DNA of 64,000 bases from Lewinellaceae bacterium. Its GTDB lineage: Bacteria > Bacteroidota > Bacteroidia > Chitinophagales > Saprospiraceae. The notes under the pieces are model-generated. The model was not told the origin of the DNA, did not search any database, and was given only the letters and a program-made list of their open reading frames with translations. Below are positions 42,861 through 52,195 of this stretch, piece after piece. Location: the NCBI GenBank assembly GCA_020636095.1, contig JACJYN010000002.1:186001-250000 (forward strand), read 5' to 3'. Position numbers and translations under genes: made by a program. Position 1 is the stretch's first letter. The number at the start of each line of letters is the position of its first letter.

Positions 42861-44570
42861 ATGAGACCATTACTCTATCTTACGTCAATCTTTGTGCTTC
42901 TTTTAGGCCTTCCGGAAAAAGGCCTGGCTCAGTATCTTGACGGGCCAATCGACCTGCGGATGTGGGTTTCACAATCCTACGTCAGCCAAACCGGCAGCGA
43001 TGGGCCGGGCGAACCGGCAGAACACCGGTGGGACTGGGAGTTTGAAGACAACTACACCGGCAAACTCGGGAGTATCCCCGGCTGTATTGAATACAGTTCC
43101 AGTACTTATACCGGCGGCTGGTACGTCCACCCCACCAAGCTCATTAAATCGTATCTCAACGCTACCAAAACGCCCTCCACCTTCAACTGGGTGGCTGACG
43201 GAGTAAATGGCAGCTCCTACTGGGAGGAAGATGCAGCCGGCAACTGTCATTTCAGTAATGGAGATGAAGCCCTCTGTGTTCTTGGGAACGTAGGAGCGCC
43301 CATCGCCATCCGCAGCGTCGTGCCTCCGCATACCTATGGAGAAGCCGAGCTATTTTCCGCCGGTGGTTGCAGCCTTGGCGCTCGCGTCAGAGTGTTTTAC
43401 ACCTGCCCGGCGCCGGCTGCGGCTACGGGGCCGGCTACAGTCGTGGCTGCGGGTACTAACGGCCACTTTACAGCTAGCCCGCCGCTTGGAAGTGTAGAAG
43501 GTGGTTGGGCAAACGCCATGGTTTATCATTATGAGATGGAAACGGAGCCCGGTAGCGGGATTTATGAAATGGCCTGTGAGGATTGCTCCGGAGATGTCGA
43601 TATTATCATGCCCAACCAGCCTGGGGTTTACCGGATGCGGGTCCGGGCTGAGTATACCGCGGGATTCCCCAGCCGAGGCTATATCGAGCTGATCGTCAAG
43701 GTGGGTACGCCCGAGGGGCTGCCCTCGCCCTGGACCGGCTCTACCGTAGGTGAAGGCTCGGCTGAATACAGTTATAATGCTTCGGCGGAGGCCTTCAGCA
43801 TTCAAACCAGCGCCACCAACTACGACCTCACGGCCGATAACTTTGGATTCATCCACACTGAGTTGTGCGGCGACGGGGAGATTGTGGTTAAGGTAAAAAG
43901 TATTGACGGGCCCGGATACGGCGGGGTTGTCATCCGGGAAACAAACGCACCCAATGCCAGAGAAGCCGCCCTGTTCTCCAACCTCACGCCGATCTTAAGA
44001 TGGGAGCACCGCGACCGGCCCGGCGGCGCCAAGCAGGTCAGGGCATTCAACGCGCTTTTCCCTTCCTGGTTGAAAATACAGCGCTGGGGAAACTGGATCT
44101 TTGCGTACAGTTCTCCGGACGGGGTTCGATTCTACTACGTAAATGCGGTCAATATCCCCATGAACAGTTGCGTGAATCTGGGTTTTGGCGCCTACAGCTA
44201 TATACCGGGCGTAGACGCCACGGTAGTCTTCAGCAATGTGAGCATTACCGGCGGAGTGGCACTGCGGGGCGGTGGCGGCGGCAATAGCGGCAGCGGCGTA
44301 CAGGCCAATGCCGAAAGCCAGCCTATGGAACCCAGCCTGTTCCCCAACCCGGCTTCGAATAATTTAACGATCCGTTTCGGCGCCCTGATTGAACAACCTA
44401 CCAGCCTGCGCCTGCGCAATAACCTAGGGCAGCTCATCGAACAAAGCCGCCTGGAAGTACCGGCGGAGCGCACCGAATGGAACGTCAGCGGGCTGAATCC
44501 CGGCCTGTATTTGATGGAAATAACCACCGAAGGCCAACCGCCGAAGGTATTGAGGTTTATGAAGAAGTAA
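42861..44570 (+). CDS. Secreted protein with T9SS type A C-terminal sorting domain
   Basis: 569 residues. A signal peptide (LLYLTSIFVLLLGLPEKGLAQ) and a long extracellular body with several cysteines. At 480-569 is a T9SS cargo sorting domain: LFPNPASNNLTIRF, then LRNNLGQLIEQSRLEV, NVSGLNPGLYLMEITT and the final LRFMKK. Before it are a glycine-rich linker (RGGGGGNSGSG) and a lectin/laminin-G-like stretch with FGFIHTELCGDGEIVVKV. It is predicted to be exported by the type IX system and attached to the cell surface or released. Function of the body unknown. Confidence 0.85.
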   Translation: MRPLLYLTSIFVLLLGLPEKGLAQYLDGPIDLRMWVSQSYVSQTGSDGPGEPAEHRWDWEFEDNYTGKLGSIPGCIEYSSSTYTGGWYVHPTKLIKSYLNATKTPSTFNWVADGVNGSSYWEEDAAGNCHFSNGDEALCVLGNVGAPIAIRSVVPPHTYGEAELFSAGGCSLGARVRVFYTCPAPAAATGPATVVAAGTNGHFTASPPLGSVEGGWANAMVYHYEMETEPGSGIYEMACEDCSGDVDIIMPNQPGVYRMRVRAEYTAGFPSRGYIELIVKVGTPEGLPSPWTGSTVGEGSAEYSYNASAEAFSIQTSATNYDLTADNFGFIHTELCGDGEIVVKVKSIDGPGYGGVVIRETNAPNAREAALFSNLTPILRWEHRDRPGGAKQVRAFNALFPSWLKIQRWGNWIFAYSSPDGVRFYYVNAVNIPMNSCVNLGFGAYSYIPGVDATVVFSNVSITGGVALRGGGGGNSGSGVQANAESQPMEPSLFPNPASNNLTIRFGALIEQPTSLRLRNNLGQLIEQSRLEVPAERTEWNVSGLNPGLYLMEITTEGQPPKVLRFMKK

Positions 44571-44592
44571 TCCTTGTCCGAATGATATGAGA

Positions 44593-44631
44593 GCCGCCGC
44601 CTTCCTTAACGGGAAGGCGGCGGCTTTTTAG
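44593..44631 (+). terminator. Rho-independent terminator of the T9SS cargo gene
   Basis: GCCGCCGCCTTCC and GGAAGGCGGCGGC form a 13-bp stem, followed by TTTTT. Confidence 0.85.
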
Positions 44632-44639
44632 TAAAAAAG

Positions 44640-44675
44640 ATTTTCCAGGTTTTTAAAATCTGGAAAATCTTTTTA
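44640..44675 (-). terminator. Terminator for the VWA gene
   Basis: GATTTTCCAG and CTGGAAAATC are inverted around an AT loop, T-rich on both sides. It lies just after the minus-strand gene end at 44681. Confidence 0.6.
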
Positions 44676-44680
44676 AAAAC

Positions 44681-46585
44681 CTACTCCTTACCGGCCACTT
44701 CCGGGTCCGCCAGGCTCTTCATGGTGTCGATCATATCGATCAGCTCGCGGCGGTAGCCATTGGGGTCTTTGCCTTTGGCGCTGCGGGCCAGTTTGACGGC
44801 GTGCGTGTAGGTGGCGTTGCTCTTGAATTCGGAGTCGCGCAGCAACAGGCCGAACTCGGCCACGGCGGCGGCCCAGCGGAAATTATCGCTGGATTTGTCC
44901 AGTTCCGTGCCCTTGTCCAGCAACGGATGTTCGATCAACTGGCTCGTATCGCCATCGGGCTGCTTGTAGCGCAGCTTGATGGTGCAGAGTTCTTTGGACT
45001 TGGCGGCGTCCTTCGTCACTTTGCTTTCCTGGTACTTCAGATCGTCTACACTGGCCAGGTGAGGGCTTTCCACACCTACAGGAATGATCTCATACAGGGC
45101 GGTGACAGTATGGCCGGAGCCGAGCTCGCCGGCGTCTTTTTTATCATCCCTGAAATCTTCGTTGTTCAGCATGCGGTTTTCGTAGCCGATCAGGCGGTAG
45201 CCTTTGACTTTGGTGGGGTTGAACTCGATCTGCAACTTCACGTCTTTGGCGATGGTGAAAACGGTGCCGCCGAATTCGGAGACCAGCACCTTCTTGGCCT
45301 CGCTGATGTCGTCGATGTAGGCGTGGTTGCCGTTGCCTTTGTTGGCCAGTTGCTGCATCTTGTTGTCTTTGTAGTTGCCCATACCGAAGCCCAGTACGGT
45401 CAGGAAGACGCCGCTTTCCCGTTCCTGTTCGATGAGGCGCACCATTTCTGCGTCGCTGCTGGCGCCGATGTTGAAATCGCCGTCGGTGGCGAGGATCACG
45501 CGGTTGTTGCCGCCTTTGACGAAGTTTTCCCTGGCTACTTTGTAAGCCAGCTGTATGCCGGCGCCACCCGCCGTGGAACCTCCCGCCTGTAATTTCCCGA
45601 TCGCGTCTTTGATCTTCTGCTTATTGCCGCCCGAGGTGGGTTCCAGCACCAGGCCCGCCGCGCCGGCGTAGACGACGATAGCCACCTTGTCCTGTTCGCG
45701 CAACTGGTCGGTTAGCAGTTTGAAGGAGGACTGCAATAAGGGCAGCTTGTTGTCTGAACTCATACTGCCGGACACGTCGATGAGGAACACCAGGTTGGAG
45801 GCGGGCAGTTCGTCCATGGGGATGTGTTTGCCCTGCAGGCCGATGTGCACCAGGCGGTGTTCCGGCTGCCAGGGGCAATCGGAAATCTCGGTGATCACCT
45901 CAAAGGGGTGTTCGCCGTCCGGTTCCGGGTATTCGTAGTTGAAGTAATTGACCATCTCCTCGATTCGGATAGCGTCTTTGGGCGGCGCCTGGCCGTTCTT
46001 CAGGAAGCGCCGCATGTTGCTGTAGGAAGCAGCGTCGACGTCGATGGAGAAAGTGGACAAGGGTTCTTTGGTGACTTCGTAGAAGCGGTTTTCGGTGATA
46101 ACGCTATAGTCTTCAGTGTTCCAGTTTTCCTGGACATCGCCACTGTAGGTTTGTGGCACTACGCCATACATTGCCGGAGCGGAAGCCGGCATCTCTTTCA
46201 TCGCTTCGGAAATACGCCTGCCTCGAATCGCTTTTTTTTCATAACCAATGACGACCACTTCCTCTAAGGCGGCGTCACTTACCTTCATCTCTACCCGGAT
46301 GTCATCCCCGGCGGAAACTTTTTTAATGGTTTCGGACTGATAACCGGTGTAGGAAATCTCCAGCGCAGCGTTTTTCTGCTGGATTTGAAGTTTAAATTTC
46401 CCATCAAAATCGGTGACTGTGCCATTCTGTGTGCCCTTTTCCACGACGTTGGCGCCGATCAGGGGCTCCTGGGAGTCGGCGTCGACTACGATACCGGAAA
46501 TGATATAGGGTTCTGATGTGGTAAAGCTGCTCTGGGTAACGGCGAGCAGGGCCGCGAAGCTGAATAGGAATAAGAATTGTTTCAT
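44681..46585 (-). CDS. Von Willebrand A-domain protein (YfbK-like) with CarboxypepD_reg domain
   Basis: 634 residues. Signal peptide, then a CarboxypepD_reg-like sandwich (SGIVVDADSQEPLIGANVVE, TVTDFDGKFKL) and a YfbK-type region (NTEDYSVITENRFYEVTKEP, PLSTFSIDVDAASYSNMRRFL). The VWA domain follows with MIDAS motif DVSGSMS near 270 and RVILATDGDFNIGAS, then the YfbK C-terminal domain. VWA proteins bind ligands through a metal-dependent site; the cell-envelope location is from the signal. The opening domain also occurs on TonB receptors and on the anti-sigma protein at 54940. Divergent from the barrel gene at 46686. Confidence 0.88.
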   Translation of the reverse strand: MKQFLFLFSFAALLAVTQSSFTTSEPYIISGIVVDADSQEPLIGANVVEKGTQNGTVTDFDGKFKLQIQQKNAALEISYTGYQSETIKKVSAGDDIRVEMKVSDAALEEVVVIGYEKKAIRGRRISEAMKEMPASAPAMYGVVPQTYSGDVQENWNTEDYSVITENRFYEVTKEPLSTFSIDVDAASYSNMRRFLKNGQAPPKDAIRIEEMVNYFNYEYPEPDGEHPFEVITEISDCPWQPEHRLVHIGLQGKHIPMDELPASNLVFLIDVSGSMSSDNKLPLLQSSFKLLTDQLREQDKVAIVVYAGAAGLVLEPTSGGNKQKIKDAIGKLQAGGSTAGGAGIQLAYKVARENFVKGGNNRVILATDGDFNIGASSDAEMVRLIEQERESGVFLTVLGFGMGNYKDNKMQQLANKGNGNHAYIDDISEAKKVLVSEFGGTVFTIAKDVKLQIEFNPTKVKGYRLIGYENRMLNNEDFRDDKKDAGELGSGHTVTALYEIIPVGVESPHLASVDDLKYQESKVTKDAAKSKELCTIKLRYKQPDGDTSQLIEHPLLDKGTELDKSSDNFRWAAAVAEFGLLLRDSEFKSNATYTHAVKLARSAKGKDPNGYRRELIDMIDTMKSLADPEVAGKE

Positions 46586-46685
46586 GATAGTGGTTTTTAG
46601 GAGTAGGATGCGGGGGAGTGGAGGGATTGCATAAATGCAGGGGGATTTTTTTTATTTTGAGGCAAATATCAAATTTAGACACCTG

Positions 46686-47738
46686 ATGCGGCCACAATTT
46701 ACCTTATTATTTTTCATATCTTTTGCTGCCGGTAGCCTGGCCCAGTCCTCCATGCCCATATTGCCTTACCCGGAGTATAATGGGTTTAACAATCCGGCAG
46801 TAGCATTTTCCGCTTCTTTCCAGCGTGAAAATGTGCTGTTCGCAGGCGGGGGCAACTACCGGCGTTCCGAGGAGAGCTTAGCTGGTAATAATGGTGATAC
46901 ACATATTTTTTTTGCGTCTTTCGACATGCAGGTGGCGCCCAATCAGCCTACTCTTTTTTCCGGCTGGGATGCGGGCATTGCCTTCTTCAAGGAAAAAACA
47001 CCTTTAGTTACCCTGGACGGGATATATGGAAAACTACGGTACGATTTATTATCGCTTTTTCGGAAAAAGAGAAATCTGTTAAGTTATTATGCTAGTTCTT
47101 TTACAGTAGGAGCTAACCTGGGAGGTGTACAACACCGCCTCGATTTCAGCGCCCTTCCCGACAGCCTGAAAGGTGATTTTTCAACCGATAAGTTCTTCCA
47201 ATTTCTACCGGACTGGAGTCTGGGCATAGACGCTGAAGTAAAGTTTACAAAAAACCTGAATTTGTTTGGCAACCTATCTATTCCCCCCACCCTGGGCATC
47301 GAAAAAGTATACGATGAGGAGTCTTCCGGATTATTTCCGGGCGCCAAATTTTTCGGAACAGCCGGCGCCCGGTTGTTAATGCCGAACAGATACCACAAAA
47401 TGGCTTACAGGCCATCAGCCATTCTTCCCCACATCGATATGTTCACTCAATTACTACTGGAAGTAAACGGCCGGTTATATCCCTATTTTGGCGCTTTTTA
47501 TTATACTAATGTAGGAGAGAATAAATTTAATGCCGGCGGCAGCTACAACATTGACAATGGGATATACTATTTAAGTGCAGGATTTTCCATCGCTATTTCG
47601 GCAAATGAGGAACTTACCATCCGAGCCACAGTGAATTCCCGCCCGCACAGCTCAAAACCTACTGCGGTCAATGTTGGGGTAATTTACAGCTTTGTAACCT
47701 TTGCCACCACCTATCGACATTTAATCTCTCCATTCTAA
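46686..47738 (+). CDS. Outer-membrane protein, PorP/SprF-like
   Basis: 350 residues from ATG at 46686; the longer alternative at 46635 adds no signal-like sequence. Signal peptide (TLLFFISFAAGSLAQS), then YPEYNGFNNPAVAFSASFQRE, reminiscent of the NPA-containing opening of PorP/SprF proteins of the gliding/T9SS machinery, and repeated barrel strands to the end. The likeness is in pattern only. It converges on and overlaps by 4 bases the barrel gene ending the STAND operon. Confidence 0.65.
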   Translation: MRPQFTLLFFISFAAGSLAQSSMPILPYPEYNGFNNPAVAFSASFQRENVLFAGGGNYRRSEESLAGNNGDTHIFFASFDMQVAPNQPTLFSGWDAGIAFFKEKTPLVTLDGIYGKLRYDLLSLFRKKRNLLSYYASSFTVGANLGGVQHRLDFSALPDSLKGDFSTDKFFQFLPDWSLGIDAEVKFTKNLNLFGNLSIPPTLGIEKVYDEESSGLFPGAKFFGTAGARLLMPNRYHKMAYRPSAILPHIDMFTQLLLEVNGRLYPYFGAFYYTNVGENKFNAGGSYNIDNGIYYLSAGFSIAISANEELTIRATVNSRPHSSKPTAVNVGVIYSFVTFATTYRHLISPF

Positions 47739-48712
47739 TTGGAGCTTTCAAACCCCAGTTTTCGTTTGATCTGGGCCGTCCGGTTAAGATTATATCCCAG
47801 GCGCAGGGAAAAGTAATCCCGGCTTTTTAACTGGCGAGCAAACGGCCAAAGCGAGAAGTGTTCCTGCCAGTACGGCTCATCTTCGACGGGTATACCGGTC
47901 AGACGGGAGAAGAAACCAAGCCCGGGATCAAAGGGATTGGTAGTATTTAATTCAGCAAACAGGTTGTTGTTGATTTTCAGCCGGTAGGTGATACCCCAAA
48001 AAACGGATACATTAATATAATCGAGTCGGCTAAACGGCGTAGTAGGCTCCCGAAAAACCCGGACCTCATCTTCACTGGCCATAATGGAAGGGCTGCCGGG
48101 TAGTATGGCCTCCAGGCCATCCAGGCTTGAAAAAACAAATTCCTCCGTCCCTCGCTGCTTTTCCCGAAGCAATCGGCTATTGATACCGAGAGAAAAAGTG
48201 AAATTTTTCCAGTTCAGGCCCACAGCAAATTGGTGGCCATACGACCAATACCGGTAGTTGCGCCGGATGGAATAGCCCTCTGCTCCATCCCGGACATTTA
48301 CCGATTCAGCCTGGGAAAACCGGCGGTACTCGAAGTGCGAGGAATAAGACAATACACCTTCCGGCCGGTAATAGGAACCCAGTTGAAGGAAGTAAGGGCG
48401 TTCCTCCAGTAATTCCTCAAAAGTTACCGCCTGTACGCCGCCGGGAAATGGGCGGCTGTAGTTCACGATCTCGTTATCTTGCCACATCGACACCCCAATA
48501 TAAAACTCGATCGGGCTGAATGGATATCTCAAAAAATCCTGCTCCCGCTCATCTCCGTAAAAACGGACCACTCCCTGATCCAGGAGGCCAGACATTAAGG
48601 AGCCCTCCCTCCGCACCACCTCATTTGTGGCTTGGGCGCCGGTATTGGCAAGAGGCAGGAACAACAGAAGTATCTGTAAAATGCAGGCCGTATCAGTTCG
48701 CTTGTGATTCAT
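47735..48712 (-). CDS. Outer-membrane barrel-like protein, last gene of the STAND operon
   Basis: 325 residues from ATG at 48712. The start lies inside the preceding propeller gene (20-base overlap). Signal peptide (ACILQILLLFLPLANTGAQ), then strand-rich sequence with YRYWSYGHQFAVGLNWKNFTF, FWGITYRLKINNNLFAEL and YFSLRLGYNLNRT. It is probably an outer-membrane barrel; no family recognised. Overlapping the reading frame of a beta-propeller gene implies translation in step with it and a shared role at the envelope. Confidence 0.7.
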   Translation of the reverse strand: MNHKRTDTACILQILLLFLPLANTGAQATNEVVRREGSLMSGLLDQGVVRFYGDEREQDFLRYPFSPIEFYIGVSMWQDNEIVNYSRPFPGGVQAVTFEELLEERPYFLQLGSYYRPEGVLSYSSHFEYRRFSQAESVNVRDGAEGYSIRRNYRYWSYGHQFAVGLNWKNFTFSLGINSRLLREKQRGTEEFVFSSLDGLEAILPGSPSIMASEDEVRVFREPTTPFSRLDYINVSVFWGITYRLKINNNLFAELNTTNPFDPGLGFFSRLTGIPVEDEPYWQEHFSLWPFARQLKSRDYFSLRLGYNLNRTAQIKRKLGFESSN

Positions 48713-50477
48713 ATTCCGTTTTCTCTTGTTCGGTTGGAAGAATGGCATGGTGCTGTTGTGCCCACTCGGATAGGTCCATTGGCCGGCTGAATATCTCCCA
48801 GCTGGAAACAACAAAATTGCTGTGAAGGATTACCAGTAATTTTCCATCGTTTGAGAAAACTACCTTCCGGATTTCTCCCAATTCAGAAAGGTTTCCAGTT
48901 TGGCTTTGCAGTGTCCCCGTCGCTCCCCACAACTTTCCCTCAGTATTGGAATAAGTGAACAGGTAGGCATTATCCGGTGAAAAATTTAGCCCCCGAAGGT
49001 TGGCCGCCGCTTCATCCATGCGGGCTATGTTTGCGCCCTTGCGGGTCCAGGCCCAAAGATGGGTAGTATCATATGTGAGTATATAAAACCCCGACTCCGT
49101 CGAATGGGGTGTAACCTCCAACCGGCCGCTCTTCCCTTTGAAGTAGGCCAGCAGGCGGCCGTTCTCATCCATGTATTTGACCCTGTCTCTGGCAGACTGG
49201 CCAATGATAAACCTGCCGGATGGTGCGATGTGAATGTCGTCGGAATCAAAACTCGTCACCTTTACTTTTCGAATGTCGCGGGTAGAAGGGGGCGTAACCA
49301 CCAACAGCCTTTTGTACCGCTGGGGCCTAAATACGCCGCCGGTATCGGTCAATTGATATTGGTATAAAAAAGCGTATCCCTGGCGAGTACCCACCTGAAA
49401 ATTCGCAACAGGGAAAGGTTGTAGACTGTGAATCTTCCGGTTGGAATAGGTGTAGGCCAATTCATTGGGCCGGTTCATGGAAAAGAAAACCGTATCGGTT
49501 ACGATAAAAGCTTCGTTGTTCGGTGCAAAAACCAATTGATCGATTTCGTTATTTTCAAGATCGTATCCTCTTTCCAACTGAACATTAGCCTGCCCATTCT
49601 CATTTTGCCACGTATACACTTCTGCTCTATTGCCGGAAAACATGCCTACCCGGCTGCCGTCCGGAGAAAAGAGAGTTTCTTTCAGGCCTTCCATCCGGAA
49701 AGTGTGCAGGACTTCTCCGGTGAGCGTTTGCAGTTCCACCCGATCATCCCGATAATGAACCAAAAGGCGCCGCTGGGCGCCCGGTTCGATTCCTGAAACA
49801 GTAGCGGTATCCCGAATAGAATACAACGAATTTCTAAGCAATATTTTTTCACTTCCCCCGAACATGCCTGCCGCCAGGCTGTCCAGAGGGCCGCCAAGGC
49901 TGTCTCCCAGTTCTCTCCACTTGTGCAAGCCCACGATCCAGGCTTCGGTATGCCTTTTATCGGCCGCCAGTTCTTTGGCGATAATGTCCAACCGGCGGGC
50001 TTCCGCCAAACGGTACTGCTGTTGGGCTTTTTTTTCTTCGACGACGAGGCGAACGTTGGCCTTCTCGGCTTCATCCTGGGCGTCAAGTGCTTTCTGGCGT
50101 TCCGTTTCTGCAGATTTCCGAAGGCTTTGCGCCAAGTCTCGAGCTTTTTTAGCCTTGGTTTCCTCCAACTTAGCCTGGATCTTTGCCTGATCCGCCTGTT
50201 CCTTGAGGCGATTGATGCGTTCAAACATATCCACAACCTCTCCGTCGATTAGCTGCACAATATCCACACTATCCGGAAAGCACAATTTGGCAGCGTTGAA
50301 AAGGCTCAGGGCGCGCTGAAAGTCGGGCTGTTCCTGTTCGGCGGCACGGCGGGCATTGTCGAGGATGCACTGGCAGTCCTTGCCGCAATCCTGCCCGTAG
50401 GCAGACAGGGCTATTGATAGCGCCACTATCGCCAGCATCCAATTGCCTGCCTGTTTCCTAATTGCCATCGCGTTCAT
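48693..50477 (-). CDS. Secreted coiled-coil/beta-propeller protein
   Basis: 594 residues. Signal peptide (NWMLAIVALSIALSAYGQ) with a CGKDCQC cluster just after. Residues about 30-170 are TPR-like then coiled coil (LEETKAKKARDLAQSLRKSA, EKANVRLVVEEKKAQQQYR). The rest is a WD40/propeller-like fold with repeating blocks such as LFSPDGSRVGMFS, IAPSGRFIIGQSARD and LNFSPDNAYLFTYS. In many STAND proteins a propeller is fused to the NTPase; here it is a separate exported protein. Its first codons overlap the end of the STAND gene by 20 bases (a second ATG at 50468 would overlap by 11). Confidence 0.78.
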   Translation of the reverse strand: MNAMAIRKQAGNWMLAIVALSIALSAYGQDCGKDCQCILDNARRAAEQEQPDFQRALSLFNAAKLCFPDSVDIVQLIDGEVVDMFERINRLKEQADQAKIQAKLEETKAKKARDLAQSLRKSAETERQKALDAQDEAEKANVRLVVEEKKAQQQYRLAEARRLDIIAKELAADKRHTEAWIVGLHKWRELGDSLGGPLDSLAAGMFGGSEKILLRNSLYSIRDTATVSGIEPGAQRRLLVHYRDDRVELQTLTGEVLHTFRMEGLKETLFSPDGSRVGMFSGNRAEVYTWQNENGQANVQLERGYDLENNEIDQLVFAPNNEAFIVTDTVFFSMNRPNELAYTYSNRKIHSLQPFPVANFQVGTRQGYAFLYQYQLTDTGGVFRPQRYKRLLVVTPPSTRDIRKVKVTSFDSDDIHIAPSGRFIIGQSARDRVKYMDENGRLLAYFKGKSGRLEVTPHSTESGFYILTYDTTHLWAWTRKGANIARMDEAAANLRGLNFSPDNAYLFTYSNTEGKLWGATGTLQSQTGNLSELGEIRKVVFSNDGKLLVILHSNFVVSSWEIFSRPMDLSEWAQQHHAILPTEQEKTEYESQAN

Positions 50478-52188
50478 TTTTCAGGTTTTCGATCTGTTCT
50501 TTAAGGTTCGTATCTGACGGATCGATTTTCAGGGCTTTCTCCAGGCGGTCCAGCGCATAGGCCTCCTGCCCGGCTTCCAGGAAGACCCGGGCCTCGTCCT
50601 TCAGGCGGCGGACGATTTCCTTACGATACTGCTCCGCATTCTGCTCGGCCTGTTTCCGGGCTTGTTGAGCTGCTTCAAAGTTCGCTTGTGCCTGCCATTC
50701 ACTGGTTTTAGCCCTTTGAAAGAAGATGATGGCAGCGACGGCAAGGGCAACAGCGATCAACGCTCCGAAAAGGGCCTGCCGCGCCCGCCGACGAGCCTGC
50801 CGGGCATTGTCCTGCGCCTTTTTCTCTGCTGTTTCGGCTTTGGCGCGCAGTTCACTTTCCCGGCGAGCCCGTTCGCGTTCCTCCTCCGCTTCCCTCCGCA
50901 GTTCGGCCAGCTCCGCCTCCCGGCGCCGTTGTTCTTCGGCTTCCTGGTCTTGGCGTTCAACCTCCCTACGCCGGGCTTTGGCCCGGAGCACCGGCGCCAC
51001 CAGAGTGTCATGGCTCAGCTCATAGGTATATCCGCCCCGCATGCTGGGCTCTGAGCGGATGAGGTGCGTGTCGAGCAGTTGGCGAAGCAGTTCGGGGCTG
51101 ATGTTGTAGCCCTTCAGGATTTGCCCTTCATACAGGCTCAGCCGGCGCTCTTCTTCTTCGAAGATGAGGCCCTCTTCAATCAAACGGCGCGCCGCCAGCT
51201 GATCTTCGGCATCTTCAATCCGGCCGATGTTATTGAGGTAGTAATTCTCCAGAATATCGCCGGGGTTCTCGATATCTGTCCGGGACACCCGTTTTTTTCC
51301 CCGTCCGATCACCACCGTTTTTTCCAGGTATTCGCAAAGGATCTGCAACTGGAAGGACTCGATGTCCTGTTTGCCCCCTTCACTCAAAAACCTGAGCAGG
51401 GTTTCCACCGCCTCATCTTCGTAGTCGAAACGAGGAGAAATAAAATCCCCCTGGTCAAAAGCCGGCAGAAGGATGGCGTCTTCGGCTTGCTCAGGGTTCA
51501 GCGGCTGTAGCTCATAACAGTTTTCCAGTACCTGCGGAAGAAAAGGCTTCAGCTTATTGAGCAGGCTCATTCGGTCGGAGCGAATCGCCATAACCACCCG
51601 TATCTCCATGGGTTGGTGCAGGGCCTGCAGCTCCGCCTCGGCAAAGGTTTCGGTTCCGGAGGCCAGCTTGCGTTCCAACTCCTCCCGGTAGCGGTTGGGA
51701 ATGTTGGTAAACAACAACTCGGACAGCTCCCGGGCAAAAGCATCGACGGCTTTTTCCGGATAAGTAAACAATTCTTCAAACTGGTCGAAGATCAAAAGAA
51801 AGTCCTTTCCTTTGTTTTCCTCCAACTGCCGGCTCTTGAGGTGATACCACAGGCTGTCATCCCCCTCCGGCCGAATGCGGCTGAGCAGGGGCGACTCGCC
51901 GCGGATGCGGCCGCGAGCTTTGTCCTGCGGCATATCTGTTTCCCCATCTGTAAAAGCGCGAAAGCGGATATCCAGGGGCGCCAGCCGGCCCTCATCTTGC
52001 ACCTTCGGAACGATGCCGGCATTGAGCAAAGAACTCTTTCCCATGCCCGACTTGGAGAAGAGCACCACCAGCTGTTCCCTACCGATCAGCCTGGACAGGC
52101 TGCGCACTTCCTCCTCCCGGCCATAGAAGACTTTCTGCTGGCCGCTGGTGAAGGGGCGGGGCCCGGGGTATCGGTAGATATTGCTCAT
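50458..52188 (-). CDS. STAND-type NTPase (nSTAND1-like) with membrane segment
   Basis: 576 residues counted from ATG at 52188; a TTG six bases upstream is a weaker alternative. The opening YRYPGPRPFTSGQQKVFYGR is characteristic of novel STAND NTPases of the nSTAND1 type. P-loop FSKSGMGKSS near 44-53, Walker B DFLLIFDQFEELF near 129-141, then winged-helix-like sequence and a very charged coiled coil (REVERQDQEAEEQRRREAEL). One membrane helix (LFGALIAVALAVAAIIFF) near 472-490 is followed by a short TPR-like tail. Such NTPases act as switches in signalling and cell-suicide/defence modules. Start follows the SIR2-like stop by seven bases. Confidence 0.83.
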   Translation of the reverse strand: MSNIYRYPGPRPFTSGQQKVFYGREEEVRSLSRLIGREQLVVLFSKSGMGKSSLLNAGIVPKVQDEGRLAPLDIRFRAFTDGETDMPQDKARGRIRGESPLLSRIRPEGDDSLWYHLKSRQLEENKGKDFLLIFDQFEELFTYPEKAVDAFARELSELLFTNIPNRYREELERKLASGTETFAEAELQALHQPMEIRVVMAIRSDRMSLLNKLKPFLPQVLENCYELQPLNPEQAEDAILLPAFDQGDFISPRFDYEDEAVETLLRFLSEGGKQDIESFQLQILCEYLEKTVVIGRGKKRVSRTDIENPGDILENYYLNNIGRIEDAEDQLAARRLIEEGLIFEEEERRLSLYEGQILKGYNISPELLRQLLDTHLIRSEPSMRGGYTYELSHDTLVAPVLRAKARRREVERQDQEAEEQRRREAELAELRREAEEERERARRESELRAKAETAEKKAQDNARQARRRARQALFGALIAVALAVAAIIFFQRAKTSEWQAQANFEAAQQARKQAEQNAEQYRKEIVRRLKDEARVFLEAGQEAYALDRLEKALKIDPSDTNLKEQIENLKNERDGN

Positions 52189-52195
52189 ATTCAAT

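Noticed and set aside
44681..46585. VWA protein as part of a MoxR/BatA aerotolerance operon
   Set aside because: No MoxR ATPase or BatB-type genes are nearby and the domain order fits the YfbK type.
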